Both the position numbers and the translations under genes were made by a program. The notes under the pieces were generated by a model. The model saw nothing but the letters and a program-made list of their open reading frames with translations. It ran no database searches and had not been told where the DNA came from. From assembly GCF_039532605.1 (NCBI RefSeq), contig NZ_BAAARY010000017.1:1-45924 (forward strand): DNA of 45,924 bases. The letters are read 5' to 3'. The DNA is from Pilimelia columellifera. GTDB taxonomy: Bacteria; Actinomycetota; Actinomycetes; Mycobacteriales; Micromonosporaceae. Below, piece by piece: positions 31,209 through 40,049 of the stretch; position 1 is the first letter of the stretch; each line of letters opens with the position of its first letter.

Positions 31209-32126
31209 ATGGGCGTGGTCGCGGCCTTCGGGCCGATCTGGATCCTGACCGCCGCTGGCTACCTCGCCCGCCGGCTGGGGCTGGTCGGGCAGCAGGCGAC
31301 CGCGGCGCTCGGCCGGTTGGTGTTCCACTTGGCGATGCCGGCCGCGCTGTTTCTGACCCTGTCGAAGACGCCGGTGACCGATCTCGGCGCCGGGCGGGCA
31401 TTGATCGCGTTCGGCGCCAGCATGGCGATCGTCATCGTTGTCGGCTGGGTGCTCGCTGAACGGTGGCACGGTCGGCGCGACGGCGAGCCGGTTATCTGGG
31501 GGATGGCCGCCGGCTACGTCAACTCCGCGAATCTGGGATTGCCGGTGGCGCTGCACGTGCTCGGCGACGCGTCGTTCATGGCACAGGCGCTGCTGCTACA
31601 GGTGCTGGTGGTGACGCCGCTGATCCTCATCGCGCTCGAACGGCGCCGCGGCGGTGGTCGGATGCGCCTGCGCCGCGTCGCCGGCCTGCCGCTGCGGAAC
31701 CCGATCATTCTCGGCTCGGCGCTCGGTGTGGCCGTGTCGGTGAGCGACGTGCCTCTGCCTGTGGTGGCGCAGACGTCCTTGGCGCTGCTGGCTGCCGCGG
31801 CAGTGCCGCTGGCGCTGCTGACGTTGGGCGCCTCCCTACACCGCGACCAGCCAGCCAGCCGAGTGCCACTCACGGAGGTGGCGGCGGTGACATCGCTGAA
31901 GGTGCTCGGGCAGCCTCTGGTGGCGTACGGGATCGGGCTGGCGCTCCAGCTAACGCCGGCGCAGCTGCTGGCGGTGGTTGTGTGCGCCGCGCTGCCGACG
32001 GCGCAGAACACGTTCATCTTCGCCCAGGAGCACCAGGCCGGCGAGGAGTTCGCCAGCCGGGTGGTCCTGCTGACCACGATGCTGTCGCTGGGAATCCTCG
32101 CGGCCGCGCCGGCGTTGCTCAGCTGA
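31209..32126 (+). CDS. AEC (auxin efflux carrier) family transporter
   Basis: A 305-residue membrane protein with about 10 helices in two inverted halves. The N-terminal half has FGPIWILTAAGYLARRLGLV and GYVNSANLGLPVALHVLG, with the family's N..N/GLP unwound-helix motif. The C-terminal half ends AALPTAQNTFIFAQEHQ. Bacterial AEC proteins export or import organic acids such as malate, malonate or amino-acid derivatives. The substrate is unknown. The gene lies 38 bp behind the secreted coiled-coil gene and may share its transcript. Confidence 0.88.
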   Translation: MGVVAAFGPIWILTAAGYLARRLGLVGQQATAALGRLVFHLAMPAALFLTLSKTPVTDLGAGRALIAFGASMAIVIVVGWVLAERWHGRRDGEPVIWGMAAGYVNSANLGLPVALHVLGDASFMAQALLLQVLVVTPLILIALERRRGGGRMRLRRVAGLPLRNPIILGSALGVAVSVSDVPLPVVAQTSLALLAAAAVPLALLTLGASLHRDQPASRVPLTEVAAVTSLKVLGQPLVAYGIGLALQLTPAQLLAVVVCAALPTAQNTFIFAQEHQAGEEFASRVVLLTTMLSLGILAAAPALLS

Positions 32127-32157
32127 CGTTGCCCGGCGGCCGGTCAGTTGGCGGCGA

Positions 32158-32772
32158 TCAGAACGGCGGGCATTCCTCCCACACGACCTGCAGCGTCTGG
32201 CGGGGCGCGGTCACGGTGGCGTCGGCGCCGCTGGCCGGGTCGACGGCGAGCTTCAGTTCGGTGGTGACGGTGAAGTCGGGGATGGCCACATCACAGCCGC
32301 GCGCCACGTTGTCGCCGCGGGTCGCGACGGTGTTCAGTCGCGACTCCGGCCCGGTTCGGACGAGGGATCCAGTCCACGGCGCCTCGTCGACGTGTCCGAA
32401 CGCGACGTTGAGGGTCCCGGTGGCGCGGGCGGGCAGGTCGACCTCAAGATCGGCCAGGGCGCCGGTGATCCGGTAGCCGTAACCGTCGGCGGGCTTGAGT
32501 CGCAACGTCAACGCGCAGCCGGATACCTGCTCCCCGATGGCGCCGGCGGCGGCGCGGAGCGCCAACGCTGCGTAACCGATGAGGATCCGCTGGTCGTCCT
32601 CGGGAGTGAGGACGACCGAGTCGGGCGGGCATCCGGCGCCGGCCGCGGTCACCAGCTCGACGCGGTTGATCTCGTCGGTGGTCGCCGACGCTGACGCCGC
32701 CAGCGGGACAGCGGCGGCGATCAGCGCCGCCGTGACCACGCCGGTGGCGGAGAATGTGCTGGTGCGGGGCAT
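32158..32772 (-). CDS. Secreted protein, probably DUF4360 family
   Basis: A 204-residue exported protein. ATG 32772 has AAGGGAG 7 nt upstream, and the longer frame is rejected on that ground. The signal peptide is TGVVTAALIAAAVPLAASASA, cleaved near residue 30. The mature part has AGCPPDSVVLTPEDD, a central Cys in VSGCALTLRLKPADGYGYRI, and a C-terminal WEECPPF. The GCP...C...P.GY pattern resembles DUF4360, a secreted beta-rich family of unknown function. It converges on the AEC gene. Confidence 0.65.
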   Translation of the reverse strand: MPRTSTFSATGVVTAALIAAAVPLAASASATTDEINRVELVTAAGAGCPPDSVVLTPEDDQRILIGYAALALRAAAGAIGEQVSGCALTLRLKPADGYGYRITGALADLEVDLPARATGTLNVAFGHVDEAPWTGSLVRTGPESRLNTVATRGDNVARGCDVAIPDFTVTTELKLAVDPASGADATVTAPRQTLQVVWEECPPF

Positions 32773-32889
32773 GGCGTGCTCCCTTGCGCGTTGCGGACAG
32801 GCAGGTCGTCGCGTTGAGGACGCTTCAACCAGGACGCCAGACCCAATACATTGATGGGCCTGATTCCGCAAGCTAACAGAAGGCTCGAC

Positions 32890-32930
32890 GGCTCGCGATC
32901 TGGAGCACACGTTTTGGCGGATCGCGAGCC
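32890..32930 (-). terminator. Long stem-loop after the FabG-type gene, likely terminator
   Basis: GGCTCGCGATC and GATCGCGAGCC are a perfect 11-bp inverted repeat around a 19-nt loop, starting 10 nt past the SDR stop codon on the minus strand. There is no U-tract, which is common for actinobacterial terminators. It also insulates the secreted-protein gene downstream. Confidence 0.6.
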
Positions 32931-32940
32931 TCCGGTCAGC

Positions 32941-33699
32941 TCAGCGGGCGCCGCCGTTAACGTAGAGTGTCTGCCCGCTGACGTACGATGCCTCGTCGCT
33001 GGCCAGGAACGCGATGACGGACGCGACCTCGTCCGGTTGGCCGACCCGACCCAGCGGGGTGCGCTCGGCCACCATCTTCTGGTGGTCCTCGGGGCTGGCT
33101 CCGACCCGCTGGGCGGTGGCGGCGGTCATCGCCGTGGCGATGTAACCCGGGGCGACGGCGTTGACGTTGATGTTGAACGCGCCCAGCTCGATCGCCAGGG
33201 TCGCGGTGAGGCCCTGCACACCCGCCTTGGCCGCCGCGTAGTTGACCTGCCCCCGGTTACCCAACGCCGACCGGCTCGACAGGTTGACGATCTTGCCGTA
33301 GCGGGCCGGGACCATCACCTTCTGAGCTGCCTGACAGCACAGGAAGATGCTCGTCAGGTTCGTCGACAGGACCGAGTCCCAGTCCGAGCGCGGCATCTTG
33401 AACAGCAGATTGTCGCGGGTGATTCCGGCGTTGTTGACCAGGACGTCGAGCCGGCCGAACCGCTCGACCGCCCGCTCCACCATGGACGTCACGGCGGCCT
33501 CGTCGGTGACATCGACGTCGACAGCGAGCGCCTGCCCGCCCGTGGCGACGATCTCATCGGCGACGGACGTGGCCTGCGGCTCGGCCAGGTCGGCCACGAC
33601 CACAGCGGCGCCCTGCGCGGCCAGCAGGCGGGCGGTCGCGGCGCCGATGCCCTGCGCGGCGCCGGTCACGATGGCCACCCGGTCGACGAATCTGGTCAC
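32941..33699 (-). CDS. FabG-type short-chain dehydrogenase (3-oxoacyl reductase)
   Basis: A 252-residue classical SDR. GTG 33699 has AGGAG about 6 nt upstream. It shows TGAAQGIG (residues 13-20), NNAGITRDNLLFKM, Ser in NLSSRSALGNRGQ, YAAAK and a final YVNGGAR, all FabG-like. NNAGITRDN and the C-terminal GxxYVNGG favour a beta-ketoacyl-ACP or acetoacetyl-CoA reductase. It follows the thiolase gene by 28 bp on the same strand, so the pair may form or break 3-oxoacyl-CoA intermediates together. Confidence 0.88.
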   Translation of the reverse strand: MTRFVDRVAIVTGAAQGIGAATARLLAAQGAAVVVADLAEPQATSVADEIVATGGQALAVDVDVTDEAAVTSMVERAVERFGRLDVLVNNAGITRDNLLFKMPRSDWDSVLSTNLTSIFLCCQAAQKVMVPARYGKIVNLSSRSALGNRGQVNYAAAKAGVQGLTATLAIELGAFNINVNAVAPGYIATAMTAATAQRVGASPEDHQKMVAERTPLGRVGQPDEVASVIAFLASDEASYVSGQTLYVNGGAR

Positions 33700-33727
33700 G
33701 TTCTCTCCTGTCGATGCGAGGGAATAG

Positions 33728-34915
33728 TCAGTCACGGGCCACCAGCACCGCGGCGCCCTGGCCGACGCCGACGCACATGGACGCCAGGCCGCGGGACGCC
33801 CCGGTGCGGGACATCCGGTGCAGCAGGGTGGTGAGGATCCGTGCCCCCGAGCAGCCAAGCGGGTGCCCGAGCGCGATCGCGCCGCCGTCGGGGTTCACCC
33901 GCGGCGGGTCGATGCCGAGTTGGTCGACCACGGCCAGCGCCTGCGCCGCGAACGCCTCGTTCAGCTCGGCGGTGTCGAGGTCGTCGACCTTCCAGCCGAC
34001 CCGGTCCAGGGCCTTGTTGGTGGCCGGGACCGGGCCGATGCCCATGATGTCGGGGTCGACGCCGACGCTGGCGCCGGCGACGTAGCGGCCCAGCGGGGTC
34101 AGGCCAAGCTCGTTGAGGACAGCTTCGGAGACCAGCAGCAGACCGGCGGCGCCGTCGTTCATGGGCGAGGAGTTGCCGGCGGTGACGGTGCCGCCGGCGC
34201 GGAACACCGGGCGCAGGCGGGCGAGCTTGTCGGCGCTGGTGTCGGCGCGGATGCTCTCGTCGGCGATCAGTTCGCCGCCGGCCGGCAACGGCACCGGGAG
34301 CAGCTCGTCGGCGAAGTGGCCGGCGTCGCGGGCGGCGGCGGCCAGCTGGTGGCTACGCAGCGCGAAGGCGTCCTGACGTTCCCGGCTGATGGCGAAGCGG
34401 GCGGCGACCTCCTCGGCGGTCTCCCCCATGCTCAGGACGCCGTGCAGGTCCTTCATTCGCGGGTTCGTCAGGCGCCAGCCCAGCCGGGTGTCGGCCATGG
34501 TCATGGTGTGTGGGAGGGCGTCCTCGGGGCGGGCCAGCACGAACGGCGCCCGGCTCATCGACTCCGAGCCGCCGGCCAGCACCACTTCGGCCTCGCCGGC
34601 GCCGATGGCGCGGGCGGCGGTCGTCACGGCTTCCAGACCCGAGGCGCAGAGCCGGTTCACCGACGCGCCCGGCACGTTGTGCGGGAGCCCGGCCAGGATC
34701 GCGGCCATCCGGGCGACGTTGCGGTTGTCCTCCCCGGCCTGGTTCGCCGCGCCCCAGTAGATGTCGTCGACGCGGGCCGGGTCGAGCGTGGGCACGGCGG
34801 CGAGGACACCGGCGACGACCCCGGCGGCCAGGTCGTCCGGGCGGACGGTCGACAGGGCGCCGCGCAGCCGGCCGATCGGGGTGCGCCGGGCGGCGACGAA
34901 GTAGACCGGACGCAT
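33728..34915 (-). CDS. Thiolase (acetyl-CoA C-acyltransferase, PcaF-like)
   Basis: A 395-residue thiolase of normal length. Nucleophile C90 lies in SVNRLCASGLEAV; GGSESMSRAPF, NEAFAAQALAV and GGAIALGHPLGCSGARI (catalytic His) follow, and the second Cys is in SMCVGVGQG. YWGAANQAGEDNRNVARM resembles 3-oxoadipyl-CoA thiolases, but no aromatic-ring pathway genes are near. It is probably the first gene of a thiolase - FabG-type reductase transcript that makes or degrades 3-hydroxyacyl-CoAs. Confidence 0.9.
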   Translation of the reverse strand: MRPVYFVAARRTPIGRLRGALSTVRPDDLAAGVVAGVLAAVPTLDPARVDDIYWGAANQAGEDNRNVARMAAILAGLPHNVPGASVNRLCASGLEAVTTAARAIGAGEAEVVLAGGSESMSRAPFVLARPEDALPHTMTMADTRLGWRLTNPRMKDLHGVLSMGETAEEVAARFAISRERQDAFALRSHQLAAAARDAGHFADELLPVPLPAGGELIADESIRADTSADKLARLRPVFRAGGTVTAGNSSPMNDGAAGLLLVSEAVLNELGLTPLGRYVAGASVGVDPDIMGIGPVPATNKALDRVGWKVDDLDTAELNEAFAAQALAVVDQLGIDPPRVNPDGGAIALGHPLGCSGARILTTLLHRMSRTGASRGLASMCVGVGQGAAVLVARD

Positions 34916-34968
34916 GTGTGCTCCTCGTCAGGCGTCGGGGGTGGATGCCGCGACCGAGCCTAGTGCCC

Positions 34969-34984
34969 CGGGCCGGCCGGCCCG
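34969..34984 (-). terminator. 16-bp perfect GC palindrome after the PP2C gene
   Basis: CGGGCCGGCCGGCCCG is self-complementary and lies about 40 nt beyond the PP2C stop on the minus strand, next to two copies of GGCGCCGGCGGC. Terminator or spacer function is plausible, but such palindromes arise easily at this base composition. Confidence 0.25.
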
Positions 34985-35025
34985 CCTTCGCCCGGCGCCG
35001 GCGGCGTGGCCAGGGCGCCGGCGGC

Positions 35026-35748
35026 TCAGGCCGGGACGAGGTCGGCGATGACGACGGTGATGTTGTCCGGGCCGCCGCCGGCCAGCGCCAGGTCGACCAG
35101 GCGCTGGGCGCACCGCATCGGGCCTGGCTCGTCGGCGAGGGCCGCAGCGAGGTCGGCGTCGGCGACCACGTCGGAGAGGCCGTCGGAGCACAGCAGCAGC
35201 CGGTCGCGGGGCAGCAGGTCGAGGTCGGCGACGTACGGGGCCACCGACCCGCCTTGGAGCGCCTGGGTGACCAGGGCCTTCTGCGGGTGCTCCCGGGCCT
35301 GCTCGGGGCTGAGCACGCCCTGCTCGACCAACGCCTGGACGTAGGTGTGGTCCGGGGTGAGCTGGGTGAGCCGTCCGCCACGCCACAGGTAGCCGCGGGA
35401 GTCGCCGATGTGCAGCAGCGCCCCGCAGGCGCCGTCGACGAGCAGGGTCGTCAGGGTGGTGCCCATGCCCTGACGCAGGGGATCGGCGGCCACGGCCTGC
35501 CGGATGCGGGCGTTGGCCCGTTCGACCCGGGAACGCAACGCCTCGACGAGGTCGACGCCTGGGTCGACGCCGTCGTCGAGGTCCCGCAGGGAGTCGATCG
35601 CTATCTCGCTGGCCAGCTCGCCGGCGGGAAGGCCGCCCATGCCGTCGGCGACGGCGAGCAGCCGGCGCCCGGCGAACGCCGCGTCCTCGTTGTTGGCCCG
35701 GCGGGCGCCGATGTCGGACAGCACGACCGCCCGTAGGTTCAGCGTCAT
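35026..35748 (-). CDS. PP2C-family serine/threonine phosphatase
   Basis: A 240-residue metal-dependent phosphatase with the whole catalytic core and no membrane segment. Metal ligands are in NNEDAAF (residues 19-25), ADGMGG (34-39), SDGLSDVV and GGPDNITVV; GDSRGYLW is the structural signature. It resembles the catalytic domain of PstP, the partner of actinobacterial Ser/Thr kinases, but lacks PstP's transmembrane helix and the dcrA/pknAB neighbours. GarA in the same window is a typical kinase/phosphatase client, though a link is speculative. Confidence 0.9.
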   Translation of the reverse strand: MTLNLRAVVLSDIGARRANNEDAAFAGRRLLAVADGMGGLPAGELASEIAIDSLRDLDDGVDPGVDLVEALRSRVERANARIRQAVAADPLRQGMGTTLTTLLVDGACGALLHIGDSRGYLWRGGRLTQLTPDHTYVQALVEQGVLSPEQAREHPQKALVTQALQGGSVAPYVADLDLLPRDRLLLCSDGLSDVVADADLAAALADEPGPMRCAQRLVDLALAGGGPDNITVVIADLVPA

Positions 35749-36030
35749 GATGTGCCGGCCGCCACGAGAAGCCCCCCGCTGTCAGGACGTTAGGTCGCCG
35801 GACCCGGGTCCAGCCGTCAGGCGACCATCGTAGGCCCCGGCGGCCAGCCGCGGCAGAGGGCACGCCGACCGGCGGCGCCCAGGGCCGACCGGTGGGCGGG
35901 CCCGTTCAGGCGCGGCGGGCGGCGCAGGGTCGCAGGATCCCGGCGCTGCGAGGTCGGCCGAGCGGCCGGACCGCCATGGCCGAGCGGAGCCAGCGGCCCA
36001 CGCCCGGGCAGAGTCGGCGCGGGGACCGCC

Positions 36031-37491
36031 TCACGCCGCCGCCTCGCCACGGTCGCCGGACCAGCGGGTGTGGAAGCTGCCGGGCCGGTCGACCCGACGG
36101 TAGGTGTGCGCGCCGAAGTGGTCGCGCAGACCCTGGATGAGCGCGGCGGGGAGCCGGTCCCGGCGGAGGCCGTCGAAGTACGCCAGCGAGGACGAGAAGG
36201 CCGGCGTCGGAACCCCAGCCCAGACGGCTTCGGACACCACCCGACGCCAGCTGGGCGCCCCGTCGGCGACAGCGGTCGCGAAGTAGGGGTCGACCAGCAG
36301 CGTCGGCAGTTGCGGGTCGGCGGTGTACGCGGCGGCGATGTGGTCCAGGAACCGGGCGCGGATGATGCAGCCGCCCCGCCACAGCCGGGCCACCTGCCCA
36401 CGGTCGATCTTCCAGCCGTACCGCTGGCTGCCGGCGTCGATCTGGTCGAACCCCTGCGCGTAGGCCACCACTTTGGAGGCGTAGAGCGCCCGCCGCACGT
36501 CCTCGACGAACAGGTCGGCGTCGCTGACCGTCAGCGCGTGGCCGCCGCCGGCGTGGGCGAAGGCGTCCGCGGCGGCGCGGCGCTGGTCGACGCTGCCGGA
36601 CAGGGCGCGGGCGAAGGTCGCCTCGGCGATTCCGGTGATCGGCACGTTGAGGTCCAGGGCGCTCTGGACAGTCCAGCGTCCGGTGCCCTTCTGCGCGGCG
36701 ATGTCGGCGACGATGTCGACGAACGGCCGGCCGGTGGCGGCGTCGGTGTGTTCCAGGACGTCGGCGGCGATCTCGACGAGGAACGAGTTCAGCTCGCCGG
36801 TGTTCCACTGGCGGAAGATCTGCGCGATCTGCTTCGGTGAGGCCCACAGGCCCTCCCGCAGCAGGTCGTAGGCCTCGGCGATGAGCTGCATGTCGGCGTA
36901 CTCGATGCCGTTGTGCACCATCTTGACGAAGTGGCCGGCGCCGTCGGATCCGACGTGGGCCACGCACGGCTGGCCGTCGACCCGGGCGGCGATCTTCTCG
37001 AGGATCGGGCCGAGGGTGGCGTACGCCTCGGCGGCGCCGCCGGGCATGATCGAGGGTCCGGTGAGCGCCCCTTCCTCGCCGCCGGAGACCCCGCAGCCGA
37101 CGAAGCGTAGGCCCAGGCCCCGCAGCGTCTCCTCCCGGCGACGGGTGTCGGCGTAGTGGGCGTTTCCGCAGTCGATGATGATGTCGTCGGCGTCCAGCAG
37201 CGGCGTGAGCTGGTCGATGACGGCGTCGGTGGCCGCGCCCGCCTGGACCATGACGATGATCGCGCGGGGGCGCTGGAGCGAGGCGACGAAGTCCGTCAGC
37301 GCCTCAGCCGGCACGAAGGCGCCCTCGTGGCCGTGGTCGGCGAGGAGTTGTCGGGCGCGCTGCGGAGACCGGTTGTGAACGGCGACGGTGAAACCCTTGC
37401 GGGCCAGGTTCCTCGCCAGGTTGGCGCCCATGACGGCCAGGCCGGTGACGCCGATCTGAGCGACGGGGACTGCGGACTGCGGGCTGCTCAT
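36031..37491 (-). CDS. gnd: 6-phosphogluconate dehydrogenase (decarboxylating)
   Basis: A 486-residue enzyme of the oxidative pentose phosphate pathway, oxidising 6-phosphogluconate to ribulose 5-phosphate and CO2. The dinucleotide motif GLAVMGANLARNLARKGF is followed by NRS at the 2'-phosphate-binding position, so NADP is expected. GVSGGEEGALTGPSIMPGG and HFVKMVHNGIEYADMQL carry the catalytic Lys and Glu. The length (about 480) is that of the long dimeric type. The start is ATG 37491. A gap of 282 bp to the PP2C gene shows no feature I can name. Confidence 0.97.
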   Translation of the reverse strand: MSSPQSAVPVAQIGVTGLAVMGANLARNLARKGFTVAVHNRSPQRARQLLADHGHEGAFVPAEALTDFVASLQRPRAIIVMVQAGAATDAVIDQLTPLLDADDIIIDCGNAHYADTRRREETLRGLGLRFVGCGVSGGEEGALTGPSIMPGGAAEAYATLGPILEKIAARVDGQPCVAHVGSDGAGHFVKMVHNGIEYADMQLIAEAYDLLREGLWASPKQIAQIFRQWNTGELNSFLVEIAADVLEHTDAATGRPFVDIVADIAAQKGTGRWTVQSALDLNVPITGIAEATFARALSGSVDQRRAAADAFAHAGGGHALTVSDADLFVEDVRRALYASKVVAYAQGFDQIDAGSQRYGWKIDRGQVARLWRGGCIIRARFLDHIAAAYTADPQLPTLLVDPYFATAVADGAPSWRRVVSEAVWAGVPTPAFSSSLAYFDGLRRDRLPAALIQGLRDHFGAHTYRRVDRPGSFHTRWSGDRGEAAA

Positions 37492-37571
37492 GCGGCAGTG
37501 GCTCCTCACATGCGGGGGTGGGGACGCCATGCAGTACGGGCCGGACGACGAATCGGTTGAACAGCGACGAA

Positions 37572-37606
37572 AATCCGGCCCCGCCCAGTGTGGGCGAGGC
37601 CGGATT
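37572..37606 (-). terminator. Strong intrinsic terminator after the LAVTG surface-protein gene
   Basis: AATCCGGCC and GGCCGGATT form a 9-bp outer stem, extended inside by CGCCCA/TGGGCG around a short loop. The minus strand continues with TTTCG. It begins about 12 nt past the stop codon of the surface-protein gene and separates it from gnd. The plus strand is followed by TGTTGTT, so it may work in both directions. Confidence 0.75.
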
Positions 37607-37617
37607 CTGTTGTTCGG

Positions 37618-38214
37618 TCAGACGAGCTCGGCCCGGCGGCGACGCATCGCCATCCACAGGGCGAACGAGCCGAGCAGCACCAACGCTCCGCCCGCGAGCA
37701 GGGCGTTACGCAGCCAGGCGCTGGTCCGACCGCCGGTGACGGCCAACGCCTCGTCGCCGGCCGCGCCAGCGGCCACGATGACCGTCTGGCTGACCGTGAC
37801 ACCGGAGGTGAGGCCGGTGGCGGTGATCGTGGCGGTGCCGGTCTGGGAGAGCACGACGCCGGTGCTGATGCTGCCGGAGCCGTCCGCGATGACGTTCTGG
37901 GCCTTGCCGGCGGCGGCTACTGAAGTGGCCGACAGCCTGGTGGACGCAGCGCCAGCCTGGTAGCTGACCGGGATCATCGCCACGGCGCGGGCCGGCATCG
38001 CCGTGCCGCTGTAGCTGACGGTGATGGAGACCGTCTCCCCGGGAATGAAGCCGGTCGCGTAGAACGTCACCTCGCCGCCCGGCGCGACGACGGCAGTGGA
38101 TACGGTCGCCGCCGGCGCCTCCGCCGGATATGGCTCAGCGGACACTGGGGCAGCCAACAGCGCCAGCGCGGTCAGCGCGGCGCCCACGGCAGCCATGATC
38201 CTGGTCGAGCGCAC
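37618..38214 (-). CDS. Surface protein with LAVTG (class E sortase-type) sorting signal
   Basis: A 198-residue exported protein. The signal peptide is MAAVGAALTALALLAAPVSA, cleaved near residue 26. Residues about 35-150 form one Ig-like or bacterial surface domain (TFYATGFIPGETVSITVSYS). The C-terminus is a sortase signal: LAVTG, a helix (LLAGGALVLLGSFALWMAM) and RRRR. LAxTG is the motif of class E sortases in high-GC actinobacteria. No sortase lies in the window. The GTG start (38214) has GGGGGG nearby. A strong terminator follows, so it is likely monocistronic. Confidence 0.8.
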   Translation of the reverse strand: MRSTRIMAAVGAALTALALLAAPVSAEPYPAEAPAATVSTAVVAPGGEVTFYATGFIPGETVSITVSYSGTAMPARAVAMIPVSYQAGAASTRLSATSVAAAGKAQNVIADGSGSISTGVVLSQTGTATITATGLTSGVTVSQTVIVAAGAAGDEALAVTGGRTSAWLRNALLAGGALVLLGSFALWMAMRRRRAELV

Positions 38215-38270
38215 ATTACCCCCCGTGATGTTTCATGGTCAATGAGTGATATTCACCTGTCAGCCCGAAC

Positions 38271-40049
38271 CTACGTGGCGGGAGTGCACGATTCAGCCGA
38301 ACGATGCAAAACCTTCCACGGAGTCGCCATCGGCGTCGTCCACAGTCGCGGCGCCCCGGTCGCGCCCGGGCCGGACACCACCGCGATCTGCGCCACCCTC
38401 GCGCCGCCGGCCGGCACGTCGAGGGTGAGGACCGCCGCCGGGCGCCCGCTCTCCCGCCCGGCGCCCAGCGGCGTCGGGCGACCGTCCACCGTCGCCGACA
38501 CGACCCCGCCCCTGGCGGGCGCGACCAGCACGAGCAGCGTGCGGGCGGTGGTGGGATCGCCTGCCAGCGCCAGCCCGGTCACCGCACGCGGCAGTCCCGA
38601 GCGTGGGGCCACCGAGCTGAGCTGGACGCGCACCGTCAGCTCCCGCCGCCCGTCGGCCCAACAGCGTCCGGCGGTGACCGTCGCCGCCGGACGCAGGTAG
38701 TAGCCGAGCTTGGCGCCGCTTCCGTCATTGAGGTAGAGGCCCAGCAACGGTCGCGGACCATCGACGACCGGCAACTGTCCGGCCAGGTCAGTGGTGGCCA
38801 GCTCCCGCTGTTCGGCCGGACGGGCGCTCCAGACGAGCAGCCGACGCTCGCGGGTGGCGCGCGCCAACCCGTCGACCAGCGCCCTGGGCTGCGGACGCCG
38901 CTGGGTGAGCGCCTGGAAGACGGCCCTGGTGGCGGCGGCGAAGTATCGGTCCTGCTCCTGCGTCGAGCCGATCGTCAGGTAGACCCGGGACAGCAGGGTG
39001 CGCACGACATCACCGGCGGTCAGGGTCGGGCCGCCGGCGACCGGCACCGGGCCCAGCGCCGGCAGCAGGTACGACAGAGCCACCGGGTCGGTCGCGAGCA
39101 CGCCGTCGACCGTGCGCCCGCTGCGACGCCGGTACATCTCAGCGAACAGCCGCGCGGCGGTCGGGAAGTCCGGCGTGAGGTTCACGTCGGCCGGGAAGGC
39201 GCCCAGTCGGTCGGAGTACAGGGCGCGTCGAGCGGGATCCAGGGCCAGCACCGGGCTCGGGAATGGTCGCAACCCAGCGGCCGAACCCTGGTCGATGACC
39301 CGGACCCGGCCGCGGTCGGCCCGGACGACAGCGAACGCCCCAGGCATGCCGCCGGTGGCCCGGACCTCGGCCAGGTTCTGGAACATCAGCAGGTAGACGC
39401 GCGGACCGTCGGCGCCGAGCATCGCCGGGATGAGCCGGCCAGCGCGAGCGACCGTCGCCGTCTGGCTGGCGGCGGCGGCAAGCTCGGCCCGCAGCTTCAC
39501 GACCGCCGCCGCGACCGGCGCCGTCAGCCCGTCGAGCGGGATCGCCGCCACCCGGGTGCTGGCCCGCGCGAAGGAACGTTCAGCGGCGTCCAGGGTTGGC
39601 GCGGCCTCGCCGATGACGCCGACCGGCAGGACGCCGGCGCGGGGGGCGAGATCGGTCAGGTTGACGCCCTCGGCGGCGCGCGCCAACGCCGGCAGACCCT
39701 CGGCGGCCAGCTCGACGAGCACCGCGACCACGGTGTTCACCGCGGCGATGTCGTCCCCGACGCCCGGCAGGGCGGTCCCGGCCCGCCAGAGCGGATCGGC
39801 GGCGGAGTCCTGTGCCAGATCGGTCTCAGCGCGCAACCTGGTCAAAGTGGCGGCAGCGGCGGCGGGTTCGCCGGCGGCGACCTGCTGGCGCAATGTCTGG
39901 GCGAGCCGGGCGGCGGCCACGAGGTGTGTCTGTACCGAGCGTCCCCGCATCCCGGCCCAGACCGCGCACGGGGCCAGCAACGCGACGGTCAGGCCCGCGC
40001 CGATGAGGGCGCGGCGGCGGACCAGTCGCCACCGGCGGCGCCGGCTCAT
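38271..40049 (-). CDS. DUF4012 domain protein
   Basis: A 592-residue protein anchored by one N-terminal transmembrane helix (ALIGAGLTVALLAPCAVWAG, about residues 14-33) with the rest probably outside. The DUF4012 domain covers about 210-540 and includes VYLLMFQNLAEVRATGGMPG, DFPTAARLFAEMYRRRSG and GLYLNDGSGAKLGYYL. DUF4012 proteins are common in actinobacterial and Gram-positive polysaccharide loci and may act in glycopolymer transfer to the wall, but no reaction is proven. ATGA overlap with the glycosyltransferase gene places it in the exopolysaccharide operon. Confidence 0.88.
   Translation of the reverse strand: MSRRRRWRLVRRRALIGAGLTVALLAPCAVWAGMRGRSVQTHLVAAARLAQTLRQQVAAGEPAAAAATLTRLRAETDLAQDSAADPLWRAGTALPGVGDDIAAVNTVVAVLVELAAEGLPALARAAEGVNLTDLAPRAGVLPVGVIGEAAPTLDAAERSFARASTRVAAIPLDGLTAPVAAAVVKLRAELAAAASQTATVARAGRLIPAMLGADGPRVYLLMFQNLAEVRATGGMPGAFAVVRADRGRVRVIDQGSAAGLRPFPSPVLALDPARRALYSDRLGAFPADVNLTPDFPTAARLFAEMYRRRSGRTVDGVLATDPVALSYLLPALGPVPVAGGPTLTAGDVVRTLLSRVYLTIGSTQEQDRYFAAATRAVFQALTQRRPQPRALVDGLARATRERRLLVWSARPAEQRELATTDLAGQLPVVDGPRPLLGLYLNDGSGAKLGYYLRPAATVTAGRCWADGRRELTVRVQLSSVAPRSGLPRAVTGLALAGDPTTARTLLVLVAPARGGVVSATVDGRPTPLGAGRESGRPAAVLTLDVPAGGARVAQIAVVSGPGATGAPRLWTTPMATPWKVLHRSAESCTPAT

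Noticed and set aside
35817..36401. 194-residue minus-strand frame and a 353-residue frame at 35906-36967
   Set aside because: Both are shifted-frame shadows of gnd running into the gap before the PP2C gene; their translations are low-complexity Arg/Pro/Gly.
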